Shown piece by piece: positions 9,272 through 18,517 of a DNA stretch of 64,000 bases. The translations under genes were made by a program, and so were the position numbers. A model generated the notes under the pieces. That model saw only the letters and a list, made by a program, of their open reading frames with translations. It made no database searches and was not told the origin of the DNA. Source of the stretch: Gemmatimonadota bacterium (GTDB taxonomy: Bacteria > JBHIER01 > G020348925); NCBI GenBank assembly GCA_020348925.1, contig CP070758.1, positions 3,263,260 to 3,327,259 of the forward strand. The letters run 5' to 3'. The stretch's first letter is position 1. Every line of letters starts with the position of its first letter.

Positions 9272-10426
9272 ATGGCTGCAAAGGGGTACAAAAGGATGCG
9301 CTTCATCGATCGAAATGTCGGCGTACCTCTCTGTTTTTTGTTCGGACATTTCGACAGACTTCTGGGGTTGATCAGAAGACGGAGATCCGTTCATCCGCTC
9401 GAGAAGATTTTGGTCGTAGCTCCTCCGGCGATTGGCGATGCCGTCCTCTTACTCCCCTCGCTCCGTTCGATACGGGAGGGATTTCCCGAGGCGGAAATTC
9501 ATCTCGTCGCCTATCCCGTCAATGAGGAGATTTTCGAGAACTGCTCCTATTTCGATCAACAGTTGGTTTTCAATAATCAAGAGTATTTACAAGAACCACT
9601 CAAGGTTTTTCGGTTTCTGCACACGCTCCGCGAATCGAAATATGACCTGGCCATCGATTTCGGCCAATGGTTGAGAACGAGCGCTTTGATCACGTTTTTA
9701 AGCCGAGCCCCGAGGAGAATCGGTTTCCGAACGGTTGGTCAGCATCGCCATTGGGTGTTCACCGAGACAGTCACCCATAAGAATGACCTTCACGAAATGG
9801 AGTGTTTCCTGGAGCTCGTTCGGGTTCTCGGCCTTTCCGGCGAAGCGACACCACCCCGGCTCTCCTATGATGCATCACACGTCCATTTTGCGAAGAATCT
9901 CTCGGGGCAGCTCAAAAAGCGTTCAAAACTGTTGGTCGGAGTTCATCCTGGGGGGGCTCTCCAGGGAAGCTTAAGACTGTGGGATACGGACAAATTCGCT
10001 CTGGTTTGCGATCGATTGATCGAAACATACGAGGCTGCCGTCATCTTGACGGGCGATTGTGACGATCGGAGGTTCACCCATTCTGTTATTTCGAAGATGA
10101 AATGCCCGGCGTTGGACGTTGCAGGCAAGACTTCTCTCAAACAGTTGGCCGCGCTCATTGCCGAATGTGACGTGTACATCTGCGGGAATACGGGGGCAAT
10201 GCATATTGCAGCCGCCGTGGGCACACCTATCGTAGCATTGCACGGGCCGTCGGATTCCAGGAAGTGGGGACCGGTCGGCTCCGACCATGTCATCGTCCGA
10301 AAGGATCTGTCATGCGTCCCCTGTACCTCGCTGGGATGGGAGTATCGGTGTACCTCCGGGAGGTGTATGGAGATGATTACCCCGGATGATGTGTTCCAAG
10401 CCGCGACCCAGCTGCTTCAACTGTGA
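9272..10426 (+). CDS. Glycosyltransferase family 9 (heptosyltransferase-like)
   Basis: 384 residues matching the ADP-heptose:LPS heptosyltransferase family (GT9): VVAPPAIGDAVLLLPSLRSI at about residues 49-68, a GVHPGGA phosphate-binding segment in the middle, and the C-terminal CDVYICGNTGAMHIAAAVGTPIVALHGPSD signature of the nucleotide-binding site. The tail has clustered cysteines (CVPC and CTS), common in bacterial GT9 proteins. It probably adds a sugar to a lipid or core oligosaccharide at the inner membrane. Heptose as donor is only a family default. The start at ATG 9272 lacks a clear ribosome site; ATG 9296 is possible. It ends the plus-strand run of glycan genes and converges on the minus-strand operon. 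Confidence 0.87.
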   Translation: MAAKGYKRMRFIDRNVGVPLCFLFGHFDRLLGLIRRRRSVHPLEKILVVAPPAIGDAVLLLPSLRSIREGFPEAEIHLVAYPVNEEIFENCSYFDQQLVFNNQEYLQEPLKVFRFLHTLRESKYDLAIDFGQWLRTSALITFLSRAPRRIGFRTVGQHRHWVFTETVTHKNDLHEMECFLELVRVLGLSGEATPPRLSYDASHVHFAKNLSGQLKKRSKLLVGVHPGGALQGSLRLWDTDKFALVCDRLIETYEAAVILTGDCDDRRFTHSVISKMKCPALDVAGKTSLKQLAALIAECDVYICGNTGAMHIAAAVGTPIVALHGPSDSRKWGPVGSDHVIVRKDLSCVPCTSLGWEYRCTSGRCMEMITPDDVFQAATQLLQL

Positions 10427-10439
10427 GAGCGCGCTCTCA
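10424..10439. other. 16-bp perfect palindrome at a stop codon
   Basis: TGAGAGCGCGCTCTCA is a perfect palindrome that includes the TGA stop of the GT9 gene. It could form a short hairpin in transcripts from either strand between two convergent genes. There is no T-run after it, so it is not a textbook terminator. Confidence 0.5.
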
Positions 10440-10506
10440 TTCCGGTCTTGCGGAAAATGCTGTGGTGGCTTGTGCGAACAACGTCGCGCACCTGTCGTGC
10501 GTCTGT

Positions 10507-13500
10507 TCAGAGCTCTTCACCTCGGTTTGATATCCCACGTCCGTGAGAGGCGGAGTCACCCTGAGGCACGAATTGTGAGGCGCTGTCCCTCAGTTGGAGA
10601 AGAACGGCGTCGAGAAGTTTCCGGGCACCCGAGTGAAAGGGATCTCTCCGTAGCAGCGCTCTGCATTTTTGCCGTGCCTCATCGTAGAATCGGTGGCGCT
10701 GATACAACGTTGCCAGCTGGAAATCCCGGTCGTTGAGACTTCTGATTTCAGAGATGAAGAGAACTTCCCCGGGGATCAAGGTTTCCCTGGTCTCGCCAGG
10801 AGGAATCCAGGTGAGACAGAGCTCAGCGTTGCCGATACCGTTATCCATGTACCGAACTTCGATTTTATGAAATCCTTTTGACAATCGTCGCAAACCAAAT
10901 CTTTTCTGTATGGGATGGAATCCTCCGTTATTGACCACTTCTTCGTCATCCACATAGAAGTGCGATCCATCGTCTGAGGTTAAAGCGAATTGGTACTCGC
11001 CCTCTGTCTCGATGAAGATGGTTCCTGTCCATTTTGCGCTCAAAGAGTCCGGCAGGGGCCGCGTCTGTTTATCCGTCCAATTGATTGAGATTTCAGGATA
11101 TCTTGTGGTCATTACGGGCTGACCCTGGAAGGCGGTTCCGGAATAGATTTCCCCTGTCAGACCGTTGACATAGGTTTCTTCAACGGCCCGGAGGATCGCG
11201 TTTTTCGAACCAGGAGTCAACGCGGCAGTGGTGAGCCATGCCTCCACGGCTCTGGGCATGTTCCCTTGAGCATGATAATATTCGGCAGAACTCCAGTTGA
11301 AAAAAGACAAAGCATCCTTCTCATTCAAACTGTGTGTCCAGAGATAGATTTCCGGCAGTGGGGTCATCTCCTCATCCGGGGGTCGCCACAGAAGCTCAAT
11401 CTGAGCACCTTCTGTTGAGCTGCGATATTTTATTTCGATGTGATGGAGGCTGTGGTCTAAAAACACCGCTGCTGTGTGGACGGCGCCTGTTGCATCGTCG
11501 CATTCCGGAGTTTTCAAGAGCGGCTCACCATTCAAACTGACGGAAGCTTTGCCCTGTGCCTTCAGCTTGAAATTATACTCCCCGCTTCGTGGCACCCACA
11601 GTTCCCCTGTCCAATGGACAGAGAAGTCCTGACCGGAGTGAAAGGGATGCTTGAGACTCTCACTCCCGAAGGATATGGGCGCATCTCTGCGAGTTAAAAA
11701 CGGCTCTTGATCCTTTTCGGGATCCCAGAAATACGTTCCGTTCAGTCCTGATTCCACCGGCGGTTGATGCTTTTCGGCTCTCTTCACATTGATCATGGCA
11801 CCAACGTGAGAGGGATTCTTTTGCAGCACTCCTTCATATTTCATCCTGGCAGATTGAAAGAGAGCATGCCGGTGATAGATGAGACCGAGCTCGTAATGCT
11901 TTTTTTCCTCGCTGTTGATTTCAGGAATGTAGAAAGCATCTTCCGGGATGATCTCTTTCAACCTTCTGCCCGGTTTCACCCACCACAGATACATTTGTCC
12001 GTCCCCAAGACCATTTTCGAAATACTCGACTGTGACCGGATGAAATCCCTCGGACAGATGCAATGTCACAATACGTTTTTGTCTCTGATGCGTGCCACCG
12101 TTGTCAATGAGATAGACACCGTCCAGAAAGAGTTGTGAGCCGTCATCGGAGTCCAACATGATTTTATATATGCCTGATTGTTCTACGAAGAGGTTGCCGT
12201 TCCACTGCACTGACAGCTCACCGGGTATCGGTCTCGGTTTCTTGTGTATCGTGGCGATATCGATGGCGATGTGAGGGTCCTGTTGTCTGAATTTTTTCTC
12301 TCCGTAATAGTTTTCATAGTAGTCGCCAACCAGGCCGTGGATTTTACCCTGCAGCTGCTGGATGTTTTGGGATCGCCTGTCGAAAACCCTGGGTTCATCG
12401 AGAAACGGTTTTCTGTGAAACGTGTAGGTGTGAGTCGATTGATATATCTGCCATCCGAACAAAAGAGCGATGAGAATGACGAACGATATCAACGTCTCAC
12501 GCCGGTACCTTGTGAACAGGCGTGACATCTCTTTGGTTTTCTCCCTCAGAAAGATTTTGTCCCTGCTGAAATGGAAGAGGGTGAAACTTTCCTTGAGCGC
12601 ACTGCGCATGGCGATGAGTGTCGTGAGAAGACTTAGGATAGGAATGAGGATGATGGATTTCAAAGAGAGCGGTGCATCTGACCTGAGCAGGTCATAAAAC
12701 CAGTACAACACATCGCCATTTTTAATGTATTCGTTCCAGTAGACGATGAGGGGGGACCAGTGGGGAACGAATCGAACCGATTCGATAATATGCCAGCGGA
12801 CGAAACAAAAGTGATCGAAATTCACAGAGGCACCGACCATTTGGACAAATATCCCTGCAAAGCATACGCCGAAGAAGAGAAGCTTCAACGGCAGACTGGT
12901 CTTCATGTGTGCGCTTGTGAGGAGTTGGCCCACCGGAAGGATCATGAAGGGAATGATGGGAACGATGTATCGCGGGCCAAATCCCGCGTCTCCGTGCCAG
13001 AAATCGCTTTTGGAATAGAAGACGATTTGAAAGAGAATAATCCACAGGAACAGGAGGGATTCGAACTTATGGTCGTGATAGAATTTCTTTATGGAAAAGA
13101 AGAACAGGATCACCGGGGGGGACCAGATGAAAATGCTTTTCCCAGGGCTGAAAAGATACCCGTAGAGACCGACATACACCTTTCCCGAGAAGTGGCGAAG
13201 GCCTGTGCCGGAAACATCAAAGATATCGAGGAATCTCACATAATTGTAATAAAAGAGGATAGTCATGGGAAGCATGAATCCGACGCCGAAGAGGAGTACA
13301 TCCCTCACAATTTCAGGCAAACCTCTTCTTCGGCCCTGGTCAAAAATCACAGCCGCAAGCATGTATAATGTGACCGCCGGAAATGCCACGAAAAATCCTT
13401 GGAATCGCGCCAGTGATGACGCTCCCAAAAAGAATCCGGCCAGAAAGAGGTGATAGGGCTTCCTCTCGAGCTTATAACCCAGCAGAAGGTAGAGGGAAAG

Positions 13501-14010
13501 CCAGATCAGGAGCATGAGCAGACCCGTCCCGTAAAAGAATTTTGACATGGGGAGTACGTTCGTGCCCAGGCCTACAATGAGCGTGAGAATCATTGATACG
13601 GATATCGGATACCCAAACTTGCAGCAGAAGAGAAAGAAGACCATACAGAAGAGGGCCATGATGAACTGATTCGTGGTGGTGGTGAAGAAGTAGGGGAGAT
13701 CCCCGTTGGCGAAGTACTGATGGAGCTCGGGAGGGATCACCCTTTCCATGACTTTTCCCCAGGAATAAAAGATTCCCGCCACGGCCGAAAATCCGAGGCC
13801 GTAGGGACTAAAGATCTTGTCGTCGTGTCGGGATTCAGTGGCCATAACGCGCCACGGGATAGCGATACTCCTCCTCTCGACCAAGCTTTTCGTCAGTTCG
13901 TATTTGGGACCGGAATCGACCGAGACGTTCCGACCACCCATGGCCAACAGGTAGACCGAGAGAAAGAAGAAAAAGAGGAGGAGCGCGCACCTTTTTTTTC
14001 GATCCCACAT
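10507..14010 (-). CDS. GT39-like membrane protein with alternating PA14 and TPR-like blocks
   Basis: 1167 residues. The first 530 carry many hydrophobic segments and, near the N-terminus, a SVDSGPKYELTKSLVE segment seen in GT39-like membrane proteins; the enzymatic role is inferred. The remainder alternates three PA14-like beta domains (about residues 560-690, 755-890 and 953-1085; GxVGDYY, DSDDGSQLFLDG, NGGTHQ, SEGFHPVxVEYFENG in the first) with short helical repeats such as HYELGLIYHRHALFQSARMK. PA14 domains commonly bind carbohydrate, so this may be a substrate-recognition arm outside the membrane. The second PA14 copy is the most divergent. The gene starts three bases after the upstream UPF0104 gene, so the two are probably co-transcribed. 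Confidence 0.8.
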   Translation of the reverse strand: MWDRKKRCALLLFFFFLSVYLLAMGGRNVSVDSGPKYELTKSLVERRSIAIPWRVMATESRHDDKIFSPYGLGFSAVAGIFYSWGKVMERVIPPELHQYFANGDLPYFFTTTTNQFIMALFCMVFFLFCCKFGYPISVSMILTLIVGLGTNVLPMSKFFYGTGLLMLLIWLSLYLLLGYKLERKPYHLFLAGFFLGASSLARFQGFFVAFPAVTLYMLAAVIFDQGRRRGLPEIVRDVLLFGVGFMLPMTILFYYNYVRFLDIFDVSGTGLRHFSGKVYVGLYGYLFSPGKSIFIWSPPVILFFFSIKKFYHDHKFESLLFLWIILFQIVFYSKSDFWHGDAGFGPRYIVPIIPFMILPVGQLLTSAHMKTSLPLKLLFFGVCFAGIFVQMVGASVNFDHFCFVRWHIIESVRFVPHWSPLIVYWNEYIKNGDVLYWFYDLLRSDAPLSLKSIILIPILSLLTTLIAMRSALKESFTLFHFSRDKIFLREKTKEMSRLFTRYRRETLISFVILIALLFGWQIYQSTHTYTFHRKPFLDEPRVFDRRSQNIQQLQGKIHGLVGDYYENYYGEKKFRQQDPHIAIDIATIHKKPRPIPGELSVQWNGNLFVEQSGIYKIMLDSDDGSQLFLDGVYLIDNGGTHQRQKRIVTLHLSEGFHPVTVEYFENGLGDGQMYLWWVKPGRRLKEIIPEDAFYIPEINSEEKKHYELGLIYHRHALFQSARMKYEGVLQKNPSHVGAMINVKRAEKHQPPVESGLNGTYFWDPEKDQEPFLTRRDAPISFGSESLKHPFHSGQDFSVHWTGELWVPRSGEYNFKLKAQGKASVSLNGEPLLKTPECDDATGAVHTAAVFLDHSLHHIEIKYRSSTEGAQIELLWRPPDEEMTPLPEIYLWTHSLNEKDALSFFNWSSAEYYHAQGNMPRAVEAWLTTAALTPGSKNAILRAVEETYVNGLTGEIYSGTAFQGQPVMTTRYPEISINWTDKQTRPLPDSLSAKWTGTIFIETEGEYQFALTSDDGSHFYVDDEEVVNNGGFHPIQKRFGLRRLSKGFHKIEVRYMDNGIGNAELCLTWIPPGETRETLIPGEVLFISEIRSLNDRDFQLATLYQRHRFYDEARQKCRALLRRDPFHSGARKLLDAVLLQLRDSASQFVPQGDSASHGRGISNRGEEL

Positions 14011-14013
14011 TTC

Positions 14014-14949
14014 TTAAATCCTTTTACCCATAAGGGATAGAACTCCGTAGGAGAAAAGAGTGTAAGAGCCGAGAAGGCCGACCCACATCATGGTGTAAAA
14101 CGAGGCGAAGGATATGCTTACTGGATAACTGTAACCAAATTGTATCAGGAGCGAGGAGGCAATGCCCTCGGTCGGTCCCACAGGGATGACCATAAAAGTA
14201 CCGGCCAACGTAGAAAGGGAGGAAACAAAAGCTGTTTGTGACAGATTCAAGTTCATGTCCAACGACCGGAGAAGGAGATGATAGGCCAGGATCACGCACC
14301 CCCAGAAAAGGAAGGACAGGATGAAGAGCATGGCCATGTGTGAACCTGTTCGCGAAAGGGCCGTGACGGTCTCGAGGAACAGATCGACGTGATGACTCGT
14401 CTTTTCAAAAGAGAGGAGCTTCTGCCTGATTTTGCCAATGATCCAACCTCTTTTCATCCAGAGGATCACTCCAAGCGCAAGTGCGAAGAGAATCCAGGCG
14501 AGAGGATAGAGTCTCTTTTGGGATCCCAAGAGAAGGTCGAGGTTGATCAGAGTGGAGCAGGTCATGATGATAAAAAGGACCAACATGTGGGCGATGCGCT
14601 CACAGAAGAGAATAGCGACGACCTTCCCAAACGGAAGTTTGGCCGATGTGCTGACGATCCAGGGTCCGACCAATTCGCCACTTCTCACGGGCAGCGCTAT
14701 GCCTGAAAAGAAGGCGATGATCAACAACGGCAGCAATCTGAAGAACGTGATGGATTCCTGCGCTCTTCTCAAGAGGTATTGCCAGGCGAAAACCCTGGCC
14801 AGAATCGTAGAGGAGAGGAGTCCTCCTGCTGCCAGAGCATAGTCCAAACGGACCATCTGCCACGTGCTCCAGACGGTCTTGAAATCGGCCAGCTTCAGAA
14901 GCACAAACATGATGACGATGGACAGAACCAGTGTCAGCCATTTACTCAC
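14014..14949 (-). CDS. AglD/UPF0104 (LPG synthase TM-like) membrane protein
   Basis: 311 residues with about eight membrane segments and the family loop VIPVGPTEGIASS near the C-terminal third, equivalent to the LPGGLGGTEGS loop of the plus-strand homologue at 1123-2100. Start GTG at 14949. It sits between a GT2 with membrane anchors and a GT39-like protein, an arrangement expected for making, flipping and using a polyprenyl-phosphate sugar. Flippase activity is inferred from family and context; no catalytic soluble domain is attached. Confidence 0.8.
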   Translation of the reverse strand: MSKWLTLVLSIVIMFVLLKLADFKTVWSTWQMVRLDYALAAGGLLSSTILARVFAWQYLLRRAQESITFFRLLPLLIIAFFSGIALPVRSGELVGPWIVSTSAKLPFGKVVAILFCERIAHMLVLFIIMTCSTLINLDLLLGSQKRLYPLAWILFALALGVILWMKRGWIIGKIRQKLLSFEKTSHHVDLFLETVTALSRTGSHMAMLFILSFLFWGCVILAYHLLLRSLDMNLNLSQTAFVSSLSTLAGTFMVIPVGPTEGIASSLLIQFGYSYPVSISFASFYTMMWVGLLGSYTLFSYGVLSLMGKRI

Positions 14950-15025
14950 AGCGTATCTCGACGGTTCTTGAAATTATTCTGAAAGAGTCTGTTTGCGGAT
15001 TGCACCATCTGTAGGGAATGCCGGC

Positions 15026-16216
15026 CTATTCTTTCGAAATACCCAAAATTCCCAAGAGAAATGATGAAAAAATAATCCTGACGCCAATGACAATGCAAAC
15101 GAGTGCGAGCAAGGCCGCTCTCACTTCTTGCAGAGGACCGAATCCACTGGCGATCCATTTGTAGAGAATCCAGGCGTCGATGAGAACACCAATGAGGAAA
15201 AGTCCACCGCCTGAATACAACCCTTTTTCGAGGGAAAATGAACTCTTCAGCATTTTGAAAATTTTGTCCTCCTGTTCAAAGCTGTGTTGTATGGCATAGG
15301 CCTTGGCATAGAGTCCCAAATTTATCACTTCGAATCCCAACAGACCGATCATGCTTCCCAGAACCATGAAGTGTATGTCATACCCATGGCCTCCTATCTT
15401 CAGAGGGCCGGGTAATAACACGATCGTCATCAGCAGCCCAAGAAGAAACAGACTCAAGCCGGGGATGAGAAAGAGATAGGTCGGACAGTGCATCAACATG
15501 AATCTCAGATGCCGCCAGCCGTCTTGAAAAGAATGGAGATGCGAGGGAGTACCGGGTCTGGGATGAAGGGTGATTGGAATTTCAGTGATCTTGAGCCCGG
15601 CTTTCGAAGCTTTGATGACCATTTCCGATGCGAACTCCATACCCCTGGTCTGTAAATCCATCGTCTTGTAAGCCTCTTTGGTGAACGATCTCATGCCGCA
15701 ATGCGCGTCGGAGACGCCGGTTTTGTAAAAGAGGTTCAGGATTCCGGACAAGAGAGGATTGCCAAGGCGGTGGAGAGCGGTCATGGCTCCGGGCAGAATC
15801 TGTCCCTTGAGCCGATTTCCCATGACCATGTCGAAACCCTGTCTGAGCGGCCGGATGAACCTCTCGATTTCGGAGAAATCGTAGGTGTTGTCCGAATCCC
15901 CCATGACGATGTATTTCCCCCTGGCGGCTTCGATGCCCTTCATGTACGCGCTGCCGTACCCCTTAACGTTTTGATGGACGACTCGTGCACCCATCGATGC
16001 TGCGACCTCGGCGGACGTATCGGTGGATCCGTTATCCGAGATGATGATTTCACCCCGTATGTCGTTTTCCTCGAGCGCTCTTTTCGCTTTCTCGATACAG
16101 ATGCCGACCGTCTTCTCCTCGTTCAGACACGGCATGACGACGGAGACTTCAACCTCATGAAGCCGTCGGTAGTCCGCCCCGGGATTTTCGGATTTCTCGC
16201 TCGATTTCGCTGACAT
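15026..16216 (-). CDS. GT2 polyprenyl-phosphate sugar synthase-like with C-terminal membrane segments
   Basis: 396 residues. The N-terminal 230 form a GT2 domain close to dolichyl-phosphate glucosyltransferase and DPM-like enzymes: VVMPCLNEEKTV, IISDNGSTDTS, GYGSAYMKGIEAARGKYIVMGDSDNTYDF and MGNRLKG, with DAHCGMRSF further on. The last 150 residues contain four hydrophobic segments, so unlike the homologue at 2128-2847 this enzyme is membrane-anchored. It is the first gene of a minus-strand operon and has a consensus promoter about 80 bases upstream. Predicted role: loading a hexose onto polyprenyl phosphate on the cytoplasmic face. Confidence 0.88.
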   Translation of the reverse strand: MSAKSSEKSENPGADYRRLHEVEVSVVMPCLNEEKTVGICIEKAKRALEENDIRGEIIISDNGSTDTSAEVAASMGARVVHQNVKGYGSAYMKGIEAARGKYIVMGDSDNTYDFSEIERFIRPLRQGFDMVMGNRLKGQILPGAMTALHRLGNPLLSGILNLFYKTGVSDAHCGMRSFTKEAYKTMDLQTRGMEFASEMVIKASKAGLKITEIPITLHPRPGTPSHLHSFQDGWRHLRFMLMHCPTYLFLIPGLSLFLLGLLMTIVLLPGPLKIGGHGYDIHFMVLGSMIGLLGFEVINLGLYAKAYAIQHSFEQEDKIFKMLKSSFSLEKGLYSGGGLFLIGVLIDAWILYKWIASGFGPLQEVRAALLALVCIVIGVRIIFSSFLLGILGISKE

Positions 16217-16293
16217 CGTAGTTGCTGCTCGTGTCGGTGTGAAAATTTTATTGTATTACACATCAATTGTGGTATATTAATTGTAATTTTACT

Positions 16294-16322
16294 ATTATAG
16301 TGTGATATTCAATAATTGTCAA
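16294..16322 (-). promoter_or_regulatory. Consensus sigma-70 type promoter for the minus-strand glycan operon
   Basis: Read on the minus strand, TTGACA (16322-16317) is separated by exactly 17 bases from TATAAT (16299-16294), a full match to the bacterial consensus, in a strongly AT-rich stretch. Transcription would start near 16287 and leave a leader of about 70 bases before the gene starting at 16216. The divergent gene at 16538 may use another promoter in the same AT-rich region. Confidence 0.8.
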
Positions 16323-16537
16323 GGGCAAAACGGGCGACCGTTCCAAATATTCGGAGGGAAAAAGATTTCACCGCAGCAGGAATGCTTCATCTTTGTTCCG
16401 GTTGTTGGAATGGGGCTTCAAAGAGTCCGGATCTGTTGGGCATGATGAGGCGCAGCACGTTCAGGTCTCAGATATGAGATGGAACACATGTCTCAAGAAA
16501 GACGGAGAGAAATTCCCCTGCCCGAGGAGATATCACT

Positions 16538-18067
16538 TTGAGAACGAAAACACTTGTCTGGTTCAATGTATGTTTTATCTGTGCGCTCTTTCTCCGACTG
16601 TTTCTCTTTGACCTCAAGCCCCTCCATTCAGACGAGGGGGTGCATGCCTGGAACCTGGTCACCCTGTATCGCACCGGTGTCTACCTTTACGATCCCACCA
16701 TGCATCACGGGCCGTTTCTCTCTTACCTGGGTCTTGTCCCTTTTTATCTGCTGGGCATCAACACCTTTTCGCTGCGTTTTTTTCCTGCTCTTTGTAACAG
16801 TGGTCTTCTTCTCCTTTTGATTCCTCTTCGGCGACGTATCGGCGAAGCCGGGGTGGTTGCGGCCGGGATTGTGCTCGCGCTGTCTCCCATTAACGTCTAC
16901 TACTCCCGGGAGATTATTCACGAGAGCTATTTCATCTTTTTCACCTTGACGGCCATTGTTTTTGCTTCCCGTTATTTGGAGAACAGAAAATTGTGGCTGG
17001 TCATTGGATTCGGTGCAAGTCTGGCGTTTCTGTGGACGATCAAAGAAACCTTGATAATAACTCTTGCCGCATGGACAGCTGCTTTGACCGGCACTGTCAT
17101 TATTGGCATCTTTTCTGTTGATGGGGGAATGCGAAAGGCAAGACTCAGGGAGACTCTCGCAAGTATTTGGGCGGAGGCACGGGGACTGAGATCCGTCCTG
17201 ATTTTCTGTTTTTTCTTAATATTGGCAATAGGCGTCCTTCTCTATTCATCCTTTTTCACCAATTGGCATGGGGTGGACGGCTTCTTCTCCGGGGTGAGGA
17301 TCTGGGCGAGTCAGGGGATCGCCGGTCAAGGGCACCAGAAACCGTTCTTTTACTACCTAGAGCTTATGATCCGGTTCGAGCTGCCCGTACTCCTGTTCGG
17401 TCTCGTCGGGATGTATTACAGTTTTCGTCGAAGCACTCGGTTCTCAATCTTTATCTCGTTGTGGGCGCTCTTTATCTTCGGAGCTTATTCCATCATCCCC
17501 TACAAAACCCCGTGGCTGCTGATGAATATCGTTCTCCCCTTCGCTCTTTCAGCCGGATATGCGGCCAATGAGATATTGAACAGCCTCGTGAGGAGGAGAG
17601 GACTGCTCATCTTCGCCGTGGATATAGCAATCATCATGACCTGTTTTTTGGGCTATCACTCAATACGGGTGAGTTTTTTCGATTATGATAACGATACGCA
17701 TCCATTAACCTACGTTCAGACGAAACGGGATATTAAGAAGTTGGTCTCCAGGATAGAGCAGGTCTCCGGTGCTTTGCCGGAGGGCACTGGAGTCGAGATC
17801 AAGGTTCTATCTCCTGACTATTGGCCTCTGCCGTGGTATTTGAGAGATTACTCCAGTGTGGGCTATTTTAGTCGCATCATTGACGATGCGGATGCCCCTG
17901 TCATTATAGGATCTCCCGCCCAGCAGAAGGATCTGGAATCCATGCTTGAAGAAAAGTATCATATTGAAAATTATGAGTTACGGCAGGGTGTGCGCTTAGA
18001 CCTTTACATCAGAAACGACGCCTGGGAAAAGTGCTGTGCTTTCCCTGACCGAGGAAATGATCCATGA
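16538..18067 (+). CDS. Agl23-type (TIGR03663-like) membrane glycosyltransferase
   Basis: 509 residues with about ten membrane segments. The first loop has HSDEGVHAWNL, with the acidic pair typical of GT39-like enzymes, then YDPTMHHGPFLSYLG and YYSREIIHESYF and FLWTIKETL, which are hallmarks of the flippase-activity-associated Agl23 family. Such proteins occur beside AglD-like and GT2 genes in archaea and some bacteria and are thought to take part in lipid-linked sugar transfer. The start is a TTG at 16538 with GAGGAG eight bases upstream; no ATG fits as well. It is divergent from the GT2/UPF0104/PA14 operon, which supports a joint pathway. Confidence 0.85.
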   Translation: MRTKTLVWFNVCFICALFLRLFLFDLKPLHSDEGVHAWNLVTLYRTGVYLYDPTMHHGPFLSYLGLVPFYLLGINTFSLRFFPALCNSGLLLLLIPLRRRIGEAGVVAAGIVLALSPINVYYSREIIHESYFIFFTLTAIVFASRYLENRKLWLVIGFGASLAFLWTIKETLIITLAAWTAALTGTVIIGIFSVDGGMRKARLRETLASIWAEARGLRSVLIFCFFLILAIGVLLYSSFFTNWHGVDGFFSGVRIWASQGIAGQGHQKPFFYYLELMIRFELPVLLFGLVGMYYSFRRSTRFSIFISLWALFIFGAYSIIPYKTPWLLMNIVLPFALSAGYAANEILNSLVRRRGLLIFAVDIAIIMTCFLGYHSIRVSFFDYDNDTHPLTYVQTKRDIKKLVSRIEQVSGALPEGTGVEIKVLSPDYWPLPWYLRDYSSVGYFSRIIDDADAPVIIGSPAQQKDLESMLEEKYHIENYELRQGVRLDLYIRNDAWEKCCAFPDRGNDP

Positions 18068-18429
18068 TCTCCTCCAATGAAATGAATACATTGGGTTGTT
18101 CTCTCAATGGTTGGTTCTATCATCGACGGTCGCTGTCCCCTCGTCGAAGAGCCCTTTTCAGATTCATGTCTCCGGTACTTTGGTGCGAACGATCGCTCGG
18201 CTCAGGGAACAATCTGCGGCCCAATCCACAATCAGTGGAGAACCAACGGAACAGGCAGCTCGGGTGGTTTCTAATGTGCGCTCTGGTGAGAAATTACCTG
18301 AATCTTGAAAAATGACACGGGTCGAGGGCTCCTGTGGGATATGGTTTCAAAACAGGCGGATTGGATTTCTCGGATAAGTTTTTCAGAAACATATAAATAG
18401 ATGGTGTAACTAAAAGATGAAAAAAAGAC

Positions 18430-18472
18430 TTGACATCAAGAAGCCGTCCCTCTATTTTACCTATTGTATAAT
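18430..18472 (+). promoter_or_regulatory. Putative promoter for the metzincin-like gene
   Basis: TTGACA at 18430-18435 is followed after 17 bases by TATTTT (18453-18458), and a perfect TATAAT lies at 18467-18472. Both options place transcription start before the ATG at 18518 and argue against starts further upstream. The rest of the 450-bp gap from 18068 holds no convincing gene. Confidence 0.55.
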
Positions 18473-18517
18473 CCTTTGATGGAGTTTCAAGGACGTGTCG
18501 TATTCAAAGGGGTCGAT

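Noticed and set aside
12760-13368. 202-codon frame opposite the PA14 membrane protein
   Set aside because: Charged shadow of membrane-helix codons on the other strand; the minus-strand gene is well supported.
18064-18315. Two overlapping frames of 83 and 70 codons after the Agl23-type gene
   Set aside because: The first starts with an ATGA overlap, but composition is Arg/Ser/Trp rich with no family likeness. The second (18096-18308) has a more protein-like tail but no ribosome site. Neither is supported enough to call.
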